A DNA stretch of 64,000 nt from a virus: positions 124,001-188,000 of IMG/VR virus record IMGVR_UViG_3300032213_001813, one strand, 5' to 3'. A model generated the notes under the pieces. The model made no database searches. It was not told where the DNA came from and saw only the letters and a program-made list of their open reading frames with translations. The position numbers were made by a program, and so were the translations under genes. This document shows, one piece after another, positions 30,473-38,112 of the stretch. Every line of letters starts with the position of its first letter. Position 1 is the stretch's first letter.

Positions 30473-30946
30473 ATGAGTTTAACGGGAGCGTGGGCAAAGT
30501 TGCAGATGCAAATGGAAATGGATAGGATACGAGCTCACTATGATACCCAACAAAAAATTTTAAAGTTACACAAATCAATGTGGGACAGAGATGATAAAAA
30601 TAATTCAGATATGCTAACTATACAAAACATAGGTAAGATAATAGGTATGACTATCCCTATGAACTATCCATTGAGATTAGCAAGAATACAGGATGTGTAT
30701 GGGACAGCCGATACCTATGCGTTTAGAATAAAAGTAGAGACACCTAAAGATACGAAACATTATACTTTGAAATTGAATAGGGAGAAAATACCATATCCAA
30801 TAGTACTAACTGATTGCTGGGAACTATCGTATGAAGAGAAACCAAACCAACTGAAAGTAGAAGCATTGGGTAAGGGAGATTTACGAAATATGGGAGAGGT
30901 TATACGGAGAATCCAAAATTTAATGGAAAGGGTATTAAATCCGTAG
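30473..30946 (+). CDS. Member of the M-x-x-I-x-N paralogue family, N-extended
   Basis: 157 residues. Residue 47 begins MLTIQNIGKI, the family's usual start, so either ATG 30473 gives a 46-residue helical extension or translation really begins at 30611 (111 residues). After the motif come alternating strands (DTYAFRIKVETPKDTKHYTL) and a C-terminal helix (MGEVIRRIQNLMERVLNP), the layout shared with the four genes after it and five more at 36.9-39.5 kb. Function unknown. Confidence 0.7.
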   Translation: MSLTGAWAKLQMQMEMDRIRAHYDTQQKILKLHKSMWDRDDKNNSDMLTIQNIGKIIGMTIPMNYPLRLARIQDVYGTADTYAFRIKVETPKDTKHYTLKLNREKIPYPIVLTDCWELSYEEKPNQLKVEALGKGDLRNMGEVIRRIQNLMERVLNP

Positions 30947-30948
30947 GT

Positions 30949-31302
30949 ATGAAATTGACGATAAAAAACATAGATAAGATATTTGGTAGACAGTTGTATT
31001 CGAAGTGGATACAAAATTCATATGGTTGGGCAGTTCAAAGTGTTGAAGGGAATGATGATACCTATTATTTTGAATTGGCAAGTAACGGACCTATAAAACA
31101 AATTGAGGTAAAATTAAGAAGAGAACCTAGCAAATATAACCCCGATGAAAAGGAATTCTTATATGAGTTATGGGCATGGAATCACATAAATTCCAATTGG
31201 CAGCAAGAATACTATACAAAGAGAGATTTGGATACGATGGAAGGAATGGTAATGAGATTAGGATTGATGCTAGAAAAGGTTATACCCAAAAATATTGTAT
31301 AG
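30949..31302 (+). CDS. Paralogue family member (MKLTIKN start)
   Basis: 117 residues. MKLTIKNIDKIFG, then a YGWAVQSVEGNDDTYYFEL strand, VKLRREPSKYNPDE, strand pair and a terminal helix (MEGMVMRLGLMLEKVIP). Closest in the window to the gene at 39225, which also has a REP turn after the third strand. Two bases after the previous stop. Function unknown. Confidence 0.72.
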   Translation: MKLTIKNIDKIFGRQLYSKWIQNSYGWAVQSVEGNDDTYYFELASNGPIKQIEVKLRREPSKYNPDEKEFLYELWAWNHINSNWQQEYYTKRDLDTMEGMVMRLGLMLEKVIPKNIV

Positions 31303-31303
31303 T

Positions 31304-31660
31304 ATGAGAATCAATATCGAAAACCCAATGGAATTACAAAACTATTCCAATATACAGCCCCAAAAAGAGCAGACATTGATATCGGTAGTTGGTACTGATG
31401 AAACGTATCCTTATTTACTATATAGCAGGGGAAAGATTAGGGGAAACGTTTGGATAGATAAGGAAGTACACTATAATCCATATGGTATTACAACGGTGAG
31501 CATTGCCGCTGAGAAATCCGTAAGAATCGGTATGAAATTGGAGAATTGGAGCAGTAGTGTTTTTCATTTTATTCCATACAATACGGTAAGTAGTGTGTCA
31601 TATGTATATTCTCAAATTGTTCAGATGTACCAAAAATATAGAGTGATGGAAGCTGTTTAA
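31304..31660 (+). CDS. Paralogue family member (MRINIEN start)
   Basis: 118 residues from ATG 31304, one base after the previous stop. Starts MRINIENPMEL, followed by beta strands and a C-terminal helix (VSYVYSQIVQMYQKYRVM). More diverged than its neighbours but with the same start, size and secondary-structure order. Confidence 0.7.
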   Translation: MRINIENPMELQNYSNIQPQKEQTLISVVGTDETYPYLLYSRGKIRGNVWIDKEVHYNPYGITTVSIAAEKSVRIGMKLENWSSSVFHFIPYNTVSSVSYVYSQIVQMYQKYRVMEAV

Positions 31661-31664
31661 TAAT

Positions 31665-32015
31665 ATGGAAAAGATAAACATCGAAAACCCAAACAAACTG
31701 ATTGATTTTGTAGAAAAGAGTTTAACGAGTTGGAAAATTCATTATGTAGGAGAGAACCCAACCGGAGGTATATATGAGTATGTACTAGCGGATAAAGAAA
31801 ACCCTAACATAAAGATATTAGTACAAATCTATAAGGAGACACAACAAATGTATGACCCGAATGATTTTTTGAGGCATCAATATGTAAAAATCTATTGTAA
31901 CAATGTAAACCAACCCCTTGCAAGAGGATGCACTAAATTTTTAAGAGTAGAGGAATTTAAGGATATGAGAAGGGTATTTAATCATATACATAGTGGGGCT
32001 AGACAAGTATTGTAA
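31665..32015 (+). CDS. Paralogue family member (MEKINIEN start)
   Basis: 116 residues. MEKINIENPNKLIDFVEKSL, SWKIHYVGENPTGGIYEYVL, then IKILVQIYKETQQMYDPNDF and a C-terminal helix. Clearly related to the next gene, with which it shares the first 15 residues almost exactly. Confidence 0.72.
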   Translation: MEKINIENPNKLIDFVEKSLTSWKIHYVGENPTGGIYEYVLADKENPNIKILVQIYKETQQMYDPNDFLRHQYVKIYCNNVNQPLARGCTKFLRVEEFKDMRRVFNHIHSGARQVL

Positions 32016-32019
32016 TAAT

Positions 32020-32385
32020 ATGGAAAAGATTAAGATAGAAAATCCCAATAGGTTGGTTGATTTTGCTGAAAGTAATACCATATGGACTATAAAATATAGA
32101 GGAGAGGTTAGTGATGCATATAAATTTGGATTTCAATTTGACGCGAATAAAGTGTGGGACCAATATCAAATCTATATCCTAAAGAAAACGAAAGTGATAA
32201 CGGATGTATATGATATGGTTACAAAACATTACTATGTAGATATGATATGTGAAGAGATGACAGGTAAACACATTGGATTACGAAAGCAAATCACTAACAC
32301 AATACCATTAGATGATGCGATGAGAGTGGGGAAGGTATTGGCACATATGCTGGATGGAGTAGCTGAAATGGAAGGGAGATTATAA
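32020..32385 (+). CDS. Paralogue family member (MEKIKIEN start)
   Basis: 121 residues from ATG 32020. MEKIKIENPNRLVDFAES, TIWTIKYRGEVSD, YQIYILKKTKVITDVYDM, and helix MRVGKVLAHMLDGVAEM. Tandem duplicate of the preceding gene, now well diverged after the N-terminus. Confidence 0.72.
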   Translation: MEKIKIENPNRLVDFAESNTIWTIKYRGEVSDAYKFGFQFDANKVWDQYQIYILKKTKVITDVYDMVTKHYYVDMICEEMTGKHIGLRKQITNTIPLDDAMRVGKVLAHMLDGVAEMEGRL

Positions 32386-32548
32386 AGCAAAACGGAATCC
32401 ATACGAAGCCGGACACATCTAATAAAATAAATTCAGCTAAAAGTACTAGTAGTAATAAGACAATAAGAAGAGTAAGTAAATAAGAACTAAGTATAGGTAG
32501 TATAGATATAACTCCCTACCTAACGGAATAACTAAAAACACTAATAAT
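32386..32548 (+). other. Non-coding spacer
   Basis: AT-rich, many stop codons in all frames. An AGGTAG/CTACCT stem (about 32495-32523) is the only structure seen. Confidence 0.4.
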
Positions 32549-32668
32549 ATGGAATACTTTTTATACGGAATGGTAGCAGGGATAGGGATAACAATAATAT
32601 CCTTAATCATCATATCCCATTACCTATTTCGAACTAAGAAAGAAGATGATAACCAATGGGAAGCTTAG
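32549..32668 (+). CDS. Small single-span membrane protein
   Basis: 39 residues: one hydrophobic helix (GIGITIISLIIISHYLF) and a charged tail KKEDDNQWEA. Overlaps the next small membrane gene by 13 bases. Confidence 0.55.
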   Translation: MEYFLYGMVAGIGITIISLIIISHYLFRTKKEDDNQWEA

Positions 32669-32799
32669 GAGACGAATTAAAAAAGATAGGGAGAATTAGC
32701 AAGGAACTTGTTAAGAAATACTGGTGGCTTATCCTTGTTTACTACACCCTAAAAGGGATTGCTTTCCTATTCGTTATGTGGTATTTCCTTAACGCCTAA
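32656..32799 (+). CDS. Small membrane protein
   Basis: 47 residues: basic amphipathic N-terminus (LKKIGRISKELVKKYW), then an aromatic membrane helix (LILVYYTLKGIAFLFVMWYF). Last gene before the long non-coding region. Confidence 0.57.
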   Translation: MGSLGDELKKIGRISKELVKKYWWLILVYYTLKGIAFLFVMWYFLNA

Positions 32800-33466
32800 G
32801 AGCAGTATTTTTATATACTAATAATTATCTACGTTTTTTATCCAAAATCGCTAAGAATTCAACTATCGAAGAATTATGATATCCAATGTGGTTAAAAAAC
32901 GTATCCATATCACACTCACATAGAGCAGAACGGAAATCTCCTAAAGTTATATATTACTAAGGGCACAAAGATAGCTAGTTAATATATCACATTACTATCG
33001 AGGCCCAAGCACACCCATTTTGAGAGCAAATTTTTTTCCTGAGCCCAAGCTTCCATACCATTTTTGGATACGTTTTTTATTCAAAATTATGGATACGTTT
33101 TGTATTCAACGGATACGTTTTTTATTTCCAATAGCTGAGGAATTCCGGATAAAATATAAGCTGTGCGGAGTTTACAAATGTTACAAGCCCATTCACAATT
33201 GTATTATTTTTAGAATTGTAAAAAGCTGGGAAAATAACCACCCCTCTCTATTGCTCCCTGATTAACTTTCCCGTATACCTGAACAAAAACGAAACAAAAA
33301 ATAGCATATGATTTTTCTAATAAACGGGCCATATTGGTTTTGTGCCACCAATTTTTGTTATATAATTTGTATTATGTTAAGTAGAGTGCGCTCATCTTAG
33401 AAAAGTACAACACTTACTGCTTATCGGGTGCAGATTTGGCGTAAAAAAATACAAAAAATAAATACG
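32800..33466 (+). other. Long non-coding region with iteron-like repeats
   Basis: About 670 bases without a credible gene. It is AT-rich with five copies of a TACGTTTTTTAT-type motif (three forward copies at 33066-33127, one forward at 32830, one inverted at 32894-32906). Candidate replication origin or regulatory hub; no DnaA-box-like sequence was recognised. Confidence 0.5.
33066..33127 (+). repeat. Iteron-like direct repeats
   Basis: Three 17-base units beginning GGATACGTTTT at 33066, 33091 and 33111 (spacings 25 and 20). The related unit TACGTTTTTTATCC lies at 32830 and an inverted AAAAAACGTATCC at 32894. Each unit is T-rich and could serve as a binding site for an initiator or regulator. 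Confidence 0.7.
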
Positions 33467-33504
33467 AAAAAGCTTGACATTGTGGATATTTTTTCGTATT
33501 TTTA
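33467..33504 (+). promoter_or_regulatory. Class B promoter without a direct gene
   Basis: AAAAAGCTTG at 33467-33476 and TATTTTTA at 33497-33504 (weaker -7 box). The next 60 bases hold no open frame and lead into a class A promoter, so it may make a leader or small RNA. Confidence 0.5.
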
Positions 33505-33568
33505 AGGGAGTGGAGGGCGGGTTCTATATTCCATCTTCCAGCTCGTTTGAAAAATATATTCGAATTCA

Positions 33569-33600
33569 TTAGGATATATCAGGACTTTTTCGTATCTTTG
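33569..33600 (+). promoter_or_regulatory. Class A promoter
   Basis: TTAGGATAT at 33569-33577 and TATCTTTG at 33593-33600, just before the ATG at 33606. Confidence 0.72.
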
Positions 33601-33605
33601 TATTG

Positions 33606-33899
33606 ATGGAAAAAACAAGGCAGATGCACTTGGTGGCACAACTATACACCAATGATAAGACAGGAGAGTACTATGTGGTAACAAATCCGCATTCAGATGA
33701 GCCAACATCCATTCGAAAATATTATCTACCAATCGGCCCAAAGCTTATATACCCTAAGAGATGGGGAAAGAAAGCTGGCGCATTAGAACTGCTGAAAGCA
33801 AAGATTGAAGACCAGAAGAGAATACTACATAATGCAAATAAAGAATTATCTAAGCTTCAGGCTTGTGAAGTAGAAACTCTAAAATGGAAGGATGATTAA
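33606..33899 (+). CDS. Hypothetical protein with C-terminal coiled coil
   Basis: 97 residues from ATG 33606 (a TTG lies one codon upstream). The first 45 residues are beta-rich (LVAQLYTNDKTGEYYVVTN); residues 55-95 form a charged helix (ALELLKAKIEDQKRILHNAN). No family recognised. Overlaps the next gene by 8 bases. Confidence 0.68.
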   Translation: MEKTRQMHLVAQLYTNDKTGEYYVVTNPHSDEPTSIRKYYLPIGPKLIYPKRWGKKAGALELLKAKIEDQKRILHNANKELSKLQACEVETLKWKDD

Positions 33900-34071
33900 A
33901 TACACAAAAGAATCAATGGTGCTTATAGCGGAATCAATGGGGATGGATGAAGAACTTTATTCATACGCTAGACAGATACAATCCATACTATCAGTCGATG
34001 GGGATGTATGTACCTATGATGATGCTATTGAAATGGCGTTCGAAGAGTTAATCCGCCCAAATATAGCCTGA
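33892..34071 (+). CDS. Hypothetical 59-residue protein
   Basis: Acidic and helical (MVLIAESMGMDEELYSYARQ, then DDAIEMAFEELIRP). Overlap with the previous gene supports it. The stop codon lies inside the first copy of a 22-base tandem repeat. Confidence 0.62.
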   Translation: MIKYTKESMVLIAESMGMDEELYSYARQIQSILSVDGDVCTYDDAIEMAFEELIRPNIA

Positions 34072-34110
34072 CAAATCGTCATACAAATCCTGACAAATCG
34101 TCATATAAAT
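34067..34110 (+). repeat. Tandem 22-base direct repeat next to a promoter
   Basis: Two copies of a unit starting CCTGACAAATCGTCATA at 34067-34088 and 34089-34110, differing by one base, ending 2 bases before the -33 element of the promoter at 34113. This position suits an activator or repressor site. Confidence 0.75.
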
Positions 34111-34112
34111 AA

Positions 34113-34144
34113 TTAGGAATTTCCATGTCTTTTTCATACCTTTA
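34113..34144 (+). promoter_or_regulatory. Class A promoter
   Basis: TTAGGAATT at 34113-34121 and TACCTTTA at 34137-34144. The leader starts with GAGAGAGAT, as in class B leaders. Confidence 0.68.
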
Positions 34145-34148
34145 TTAT

Positions 34149-34274
34149 ATGAGAGAGAGATTGATAACCCTGATTGTTTTTTTACTGATTACTGACCATC
34201 CGTGTCGTATGAGGGTAAGGGCTATTGAGATTAAACCTTTATCTAAAATTGAAATAAGTTTTAAACCCCGATAA
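34149..34274 (+). CDS. Possible 41-residue leader peptide
   Basis: Frame starting MRERLITLIVFLLITDHPCR, five bases after the -7 box and within what is otherwise a GAGAGA-type leader. Either a short hydrophobic upstream peptide or an untranslated leader of the gene at 34276. Weak evidence. Confidence 0.3.
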   Translation: MRERLITLIVFLLITDHPCRMRVRAIEIKPLSKIEISFKPR

Positions 34275-34275
34275 T

Positions 34276-34449
34276 ATGTTGAATCCCCTATTAACTGATG
34301 AACGTTACGATGAGATGATTTCTGAAGCTATGATGTACCAACCTATGTGTGATGAGTTGAAGATTGGAGTTCGGAGAGCTAAGAACATAGATAATCAGAT
34401 TTACGAATTGTTAGAGCAGTTAGAAGAGATTTATTCAGTTAAACTATAA
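34276..34449 (+). CDS. Hypothetical 57-residue protein
   Basis: Helical and acidic (EMISEAMMYQPMCDELKIG, then YELLEQLEEIYSVKL). Preceded by AAACCCC seven bases before the ATG, as in other genes of this region. No family recognised. Confidence 0.62.
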   Translation: MLNPLLTDERYDEMISEAMMYQPMCDELKIGVRRAKNIDNQIYELLEQLEEIYSVKL

Positions 34450-34461
34450 CCCCCATTTATT

Positions 34462-34704
34462 ATGAGATATTCAGATAGTAAGATTACGGATTTAGTTAAG
34501 GTTGTTGGTGAGGTAACATCAGAGAACTTTTCACCTACCAATCGTGCGAAGCTGGTGGGTATTAATGAGTACGCTGGTGTGTGTACTATGGAGGTAGTTC
34601 CTTCTCCCTATCCAGCTCATTCATTCTCAGCTTCTAATAACCATAGAGCTGGTGAGAGGTATGAGAGACCTTTGGAGTATGTATGGAACGCTTTCTTTTT
34701 TTAA
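34462..34704 (+). CDS. Hypothetical protein
   Basis: 80 residues, beta strands in the middle (AKLVGINEYAGVCTMEVVPS). Preceded by AACCCCC. No family recognised. Confidence 0.66.
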   Translation: MRYSDSKITDLVKVVGEVTSENFSPTNRAKLVGINEYAGVCTMEVVPSPYPAHSFSASNNHRAGERYERPLEYVWNAFFF

Positions 34705-34715
34705 AAATAAATGAG

Positions 34716-34753
34716 AAAAAGCTTGTTTATATGAAACTTTTTGCGTACCTTTA
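34716..34753 (+). promoter_or_regulatory. Class B promoter and leader
   Basis: AAAAAGCTTG at 34716-34725 and TACCTTTA at 34746-34753. Full class B leader follows: GAGAGAGAC, TTCTCCTCC, then AACCCCCC five bases before the ATG at 34798. Confidence 0.8.
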
Positions 34754-34797
34754 TTAAGTGAGAGAGAGACAGTTCTCCTCCTATTAACCCCCCTATT

Positions 34798-34995
34798 ATG
34801 ACTAATGAAGAAATGGTTGCTTTGAGTTTGGTTGAGTATTGTGATTTGTTAATCGCTATGGCGGAGTTCAACGGGCATAATGACCCTCATAAGACCAACT
34901 GGGATTACTGCCGTTGGCATGGTGTAGTGAGTGAAGAACGTTATGCGGAGGCGATACCTCTGCTGGTTGATAGAGGATATGAGTCTTGGATGTAA
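34798..34995 (+). CDS. Hypothetical protein
   Basis: 65 residues, acidic, with clustered aromatic/Cys/His residues (NWDYCRWHGVVSEERYAEAI). No family recognised. The promoter is one of the best class B examples, so it should be well expressed. Confidence 0.68.
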   Translation: MTNEEMVALSLVEYCDLLIAMAEFNGHNDPHKTNWDYCRWHGVVSEERYAEAIPLLVDRGYESWM

Positions 34996-35047
34996 GACTA
35001 AGATATAGATTTGTTTGTTTTTTTGAGTTAATGTTTTCGCCATTTTG

Positions 35048-35081
35048 TTTAAACCCCTCCGGTACTGCTGGTGGGGTTTGT
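35048..35081 (+). terminator. Weak terminator-like hairpin
   Basis: AAACCCC and GGGGTTT flank an 18-base loop in the 150-base spacer after 34995; the following T-run is broken (GTTGTATG), so efficiency is doubtful. Confidence 0.45.
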
Positions 35082-35146
35082 TGTATGCGGAGGCCCCGGT
35101 ATATACCGCTAAATAAATAATGAAAAAAAAGTGAAAATATTTTGAT

Positions 35147-35183
35147 AAAAGCTTGTATACGTCATAATTTTTGCGTACCTTTA
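35147..35183 (+). promoter_or_regulatory. Class B promoter and leader
   Basis: AAAAGCTTG at 35147-35155 and TACCTTTA at 35176-35183. Leader with GAGAGTGAGAG, TTCTCCTCC and AACCCCC before the ATG at 35231. Confidence 0.8.
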
Positions 35184-35230
35184 TTATATGAGAGTGAGAG
35201 ATGGTTCTCCTCCTTAAAACCCCCTCTATT

Positions 35231-35818
35231 ATGGCTTCTGCTAAAAACACTACGAAATTTATGTTAATGGGTATCACTTACGAATTACCCTCTGCTTGTT
35301 TAAGAACTACCAACTACTGGGGTGAGGCTCGTGCCAACCCTATTATTACTATCGGGCGTAAGGAAGTTCCTCTGATGTTCAAACAATTTATGAAAGTTAA
35401 ATATCCTAATATGTTGGTATGGGGTAAATCCTCTACCTTCGCTAATGGTTCTTCTTCTGACTTGTATGCTTGTAACGCTGATGGTTCGGAGTTGGAATGG
35501 GGTTCTGAAGAGTATAAAGATATTTCTTCATTCTGTAATATGTTCAAAGGTGGACATTACGATGGGATGCATGATTGTTATGAGTACGCTGAGAATGGTA
35601 AGAGTGATAACGGAACTGAATTAGAGTTCAACGCTAAGTATGTTTCCTTTAATGGTAAAGCCCCTTTTGGTACTTGGCCTGAAGCGTTACGTTCCCTAAA
35701 GGGTATGTTGGCTGGTGAGTATGTGTGGGGTGTGTTGACTATCGAGAAAGCAATTGAGAAATTAAAAGGATATTCCTACACCGAAGCTACCATCGCTAAA
35801 GCAGTGGCTAGCTTGTAA
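35231..35818 (+). CDS. Hypothetical protein
   Basis: 195 residues from ATG 35231; the longer frame from 35201 would begin inside the leader. Mixed alpha/beta with a central Ser/Gly-rich part (GKSSTFANGSSSDLYACNAD) and a helical C-terminus (EATIAKAVASL). Codon use is richer in C/T-ending codons than the neighbours, which hints at high expression or different origin. No family recognised. Confidence 0.72.
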   Translation: MASAKNTTKFMLMGITYELPSACLRTTNYWGEARANPIITIGRKEVPLMFKQFMKVKYPNMLVWGKSSTFANGSSSDLYACNADGSELEWGSEEYKDISSFCNMFKGGHYDGMHDCYEYAENGKSDNGTELEFNAKYVSFNGKAPFGTWPEALRSLKGMLAGEYVWGVLTIEKAIEKLKGYSYTEATIAKAVASL

Positions 35819-35859
35819 TCGGACACTAATAAAAATAAATTTACCTAAAACCCCTATAT

Positions 35860-36042
35860 ATGCAAAATCAAAATGGTTACTTACGGAGAATCCAATACTA
35901 CACCAAAGAGATAGTAAGAGTATCCAACGAAATGTTATACTGCCACCCGAAGTATGTAGTACGAAAGAGGGTATCCCTATCCAACACCATTCAGAAATTA
36001 AATTACTATGTGAGTGAGCATGCTAAATTGTGTGAGGTATAA
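35860..36042 (+). CDS. Hypothetical basic protein
   Basis: 60 residues, Arg/Lys/Tyr-rich, helical. AAAACCCC lies 7 bases before the start. No family recognised. Confidence 0.6.
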   Translation: MQNQNGYLRRIQYYTKEIVRVSNEMLYCHPKYVVRKRVSLSNTIQKLNYYVSEHAKLCEV

Positions 36043-36333
36043 TGCGGAGGCGGCTTGATGTACAACCACCTACCAGGGGGGGACTGGTTTCTTGTAAAAG
36101 GTCCAGTTCGCTTAGCGGAACACCCACGCCTAACCCCTTCACGTATCGGGAGCAATTTTTTTGCTGGGAAACAACTTTTTTTGAGACAGAGTAGAAACTC
36201 GGATTACCCCAAAGGGAAGGTGTTTGGATAGTACCTATCTAGCTAACCCATATGGATTACTATGTGTATCCAGCTTACTTGAACTAGCTAACTTACTTAT
36301 GTGGATTGATACAAAAATAAATTTACCTAAATG
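36043..36333 (+). ncRNA. Candidate structured non-coding stretch
   Basis: About 290 bases without a gene, G+C-richer than the surroundings. GGAC/GTCC (around 36101-36113), GTTC/GAAC around CGCTTAGCGG, and several AGCTAAC repeats near 36240-36290 suggest folding. No promoter was seen directly upstream; it could be a 3' untranslated region of the operon ending at 36042. No known class recognised. Confidence 0.35.
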
Positions 36334-36365
36334 TTTGGAATTGTGAATTATTTTACTTACCTTTA
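36334..36365 (+). promoter_or_regulatory. Promoter with class A -33 and class B-type leader
   Basis: TTTGGAATT at 36334-36342 and TACCTTTA at 36358-36365, then a leader with GGTTGAGAGAC and CCTTCCTTCCCTCC. Confidence 0.68.
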
Positions 36366-36412
36366 ATACGTGGTTGAGAGACAACAAACCTTCCTTCCCT
36401 CCACTCTATGAT

Positions 36413-36643
36413 ATGACAACAAAGGATTATTTGAAACGATGTAAAGAGATTGATACCACCATTGGTGAGTTGAGGAAACAACCTAATCCGTATAAGGGTT
36501 TAGAATGGTTATCCAATCGTACTACTATCTCCGCCCCTAAATCACATTGGGATAAGATGATAGATGAGTTGGTTGAGCAAAAGAGAGTGTTGAAGGATAG
36601 AAGAGATTACTCCTTACGACATGGTTATGGGTTCGCTAATTAA
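36413..36643 (+). CDS. Hypothetical helical protein
   Basis: 76 residues from ATG 36413. Charged helices with Lys/Glu/Arg (DKMIDELVEQKRVLKDRRDY). No family recognised. Confidence 0.66.
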   Translation: MTTKDYLKRCKEIDTTIGELRKQPNPYKGLEWLSNRTTISAPKSHWDKMIDELVEQKRVLKDRRDYSLRHGYGFAN

Positions 36644-36657
36644 AACAAATAAGAGAT

Positions 36658-36894
36658 ATGAATACTTTAGAATTAGTTGGTTACTTCGCAATGGGTATGA
36701 GTGTACTCTCCTTTGCGTTCTCTAAACAAAAGCTGGTTCGGATAGTAAACTTCTTTGCCTGCTTAGTTTGGGTTTGGTATGGGTTTCTAATTCAGAATAA
36801 CCCTACTATCATTGTAAACGTTATGGTATCGATGGTACACCTCTATTGGTTTATCAATCGTTGGTGTAGAATCAGTAAGTTAAATCGTAAGTAA
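36658..36894 (+). CDS. SemiSWEET/YgjV-like membrane protein
   Basis: 78 residues with three membrane helices: LVGYFAMGMSVLSFAFSKQK, VNFFACLVWVWYGFLIQNNP, and IIVNVMVSMVHLYWFI. The order G-Y-x-A-M-x-x-S-V-L, basic loop, W-x-x-Y-G-x-L, Asn-Pro and final N-x-x-x-x-x-V-H resembles SemiSWEET-type or YgjV-type three-helix units, which act as dimeric small-molecule transporters. Family assignment is by pattern only. Confidence 0.68.
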   Translation: MNTLELVGYFAMGMSVLSFAFSKQKLVRIVNFFACLVWVWYGFLIQNNPTIIVNVMVSMVHLYWFINRWCRISKLNRK

Positions 36895-36897
36895 GAT

Positions 36898-37188
36898 ATG
36901 CTAACAATAAAGAACTACCATCGTTTATGTGATAAACCCATTGGAACGGATGGATGGAAAGTCCTATTTTGTGCGGAGGGGGATAATCACTACGAAATTA
37001 AATTAGTGTGTGTGGGTAAAACATCCGTAACTATATGTTTGGAACGGAACGCCGAAAGGGCAAACAATGGTAGGATGGCATATATGTTTAGGAATTGGAA
37101 TGGTGAACTAACTGAAATGGGTGTAACTTCGGATTGGATTTCGGATATGGATAACTTATTACACGCCTTAGAGGCATTTACATTTTAA
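36898..37188 (+). CDS. Paralogue family member (MLTIKN start)
   Basis: 96 residues. MLTIKNYHRLCDKPI, DGWKVLFCAEGDNHYEIKLV, beta strands, and a C-terminal helix (DWISDMDNLLHALEAF). Shortest member of the family. Three bases after the membrane gene. Confidence 0.72.
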   Translation: MLTIKNYHRLCDKPIGTDGWKVLFCAEGDNHYEIKLVCVGKTSVTICLERNAERANNGRMAYMFRNWNGELTEMGVTSDWISDMDNLLHALEAFTF

Positions 37189-37191
37189 GAT

Positions 37192-37713
37192 ATGAAACAA
37201 CGAAAGAAGAGTTTTAAAGAGTTATTGGATTACATTTGTGAATCCAAATTGATGTTGGAACAAAACCCAAATCTATATAGGTATATAATTGATGCCGTTA
37301 GGTGTAATATTTTTTATATGACGGCTACTAATGAATTTTTTACGGGTAAGTATTCCTTCAAAGCGTTTGACTGGATACGAAGTGGGGGTAAGGTATCGGA
37401 GTTGTGTAAGGAGCATCACTATTCTCTAAAGCGATTGTGTACCGAAATTATGTATTCAAACCTAAGTAGGGATGTGATATCGGATATGATTAAATCCAAA
37501 GGTACATTTAACCTAACTACAAAGGATGAGAATCATATACTAAGAAGAAATAGACAATCCTATGAGAAGAGCGAAATTACTATAAACACATACAATGGTT
37601 GGTTGTGCGATGAATTGGGTTCGTATCCATCAACCGAAACGGAGTATGTAGATTCCATACCTGAAATGTATGTTGATTGGGTTGAAGAAAAACGAGATAC
37701 AAGATTCTGGTAA
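37192..37713 (+). CDS. Hypothetical protein
   Basis: 173 residues, helical and basic, with several Cys residues. Segments such as VSELCKEHHYSLKRLCTEIM look like a helix-turn-helix but the match is not strong. Embedded among the paralogue family but not a member. Confidence 0.67.
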   Translation: MKQRKKSFKELLDYICESKLMLEQNPNLYRYIIDAVRCNIFYMTATNEFFTGKYSFKAFDWIRSGGKVSELCKEHHYSLKRLCTEIMYSNLSRDVISDMIKSKGTFNLTTKDENHILRRNRQSYEKSEITINTYNGWLCDELGSYPSTETEYVDSIPEMYVDWVEEKRDTRFW

Positions 37714-37714
37714 T

Positions 37715-38050
37715 ATGCTAACAATCCAAAACGTTAGAAGAGATATTGATTATAAGGATGGGTATCAAATTGATGAATTCCAATTGATAGATGGAGGCCT
37801 ATCCGGCGCTTCTTTAGGTAATTTGGAGAATCCATTCTACACATTCTATTGGTCTATGTGGGATGATAAGAGGCGGTTTAAGGTCGTAGTTAAAAGGGAT
37901 GAGGAGGATGGATATCATCATCTTTGGATTGAGGATTTAAGAATGGATGTTAGGATTCACAATGTTAGGGTTAAGAGTAGCTTGTTTACGGATAGGGAAA
38001 GGTTCTATAAGTGGATGGTGGATAGGATTAAGGATTCACTATCAAATTAA
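37715..38050 (+). CDS. Paralogue family member (MLTIQN start)
   Basis: 111 residues from ATG 37715, one base after the previous stop. MLTIQNVRRDIDYKDGYQID, FYTFYWSMWDDKRRFKVVVK, then DLRMDVRIHNVRV and a C-terminal helix (RFYKWMVDRIKDSLSN). Same start, size and order of elements as the family. Confidence 0.72.
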   Translation: MLTIQNVRRDIDYKDGYQIDEFQLIDGGLSGASLGNLENPFYTFYWSMWDDKRRFKVVVKRDEEDGYHHLWIEDLRMDVRIHNVRVKSSLFTDRERFYKWMVDRIKDSLSN

Positions 38051-38112
38051 ACGTTTACCAAAAAAATCTTAAATTCGACACGAAGGAGAGTGGGTGATAT
38101 AATTAAACTGAT

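Noticed and set aside
33020-33265. An 81-codon open frame
   Set aside because: It covers the iteron-like repeats, has repetitive translation (several FLF-type segments from the same repeat) and no start signal.
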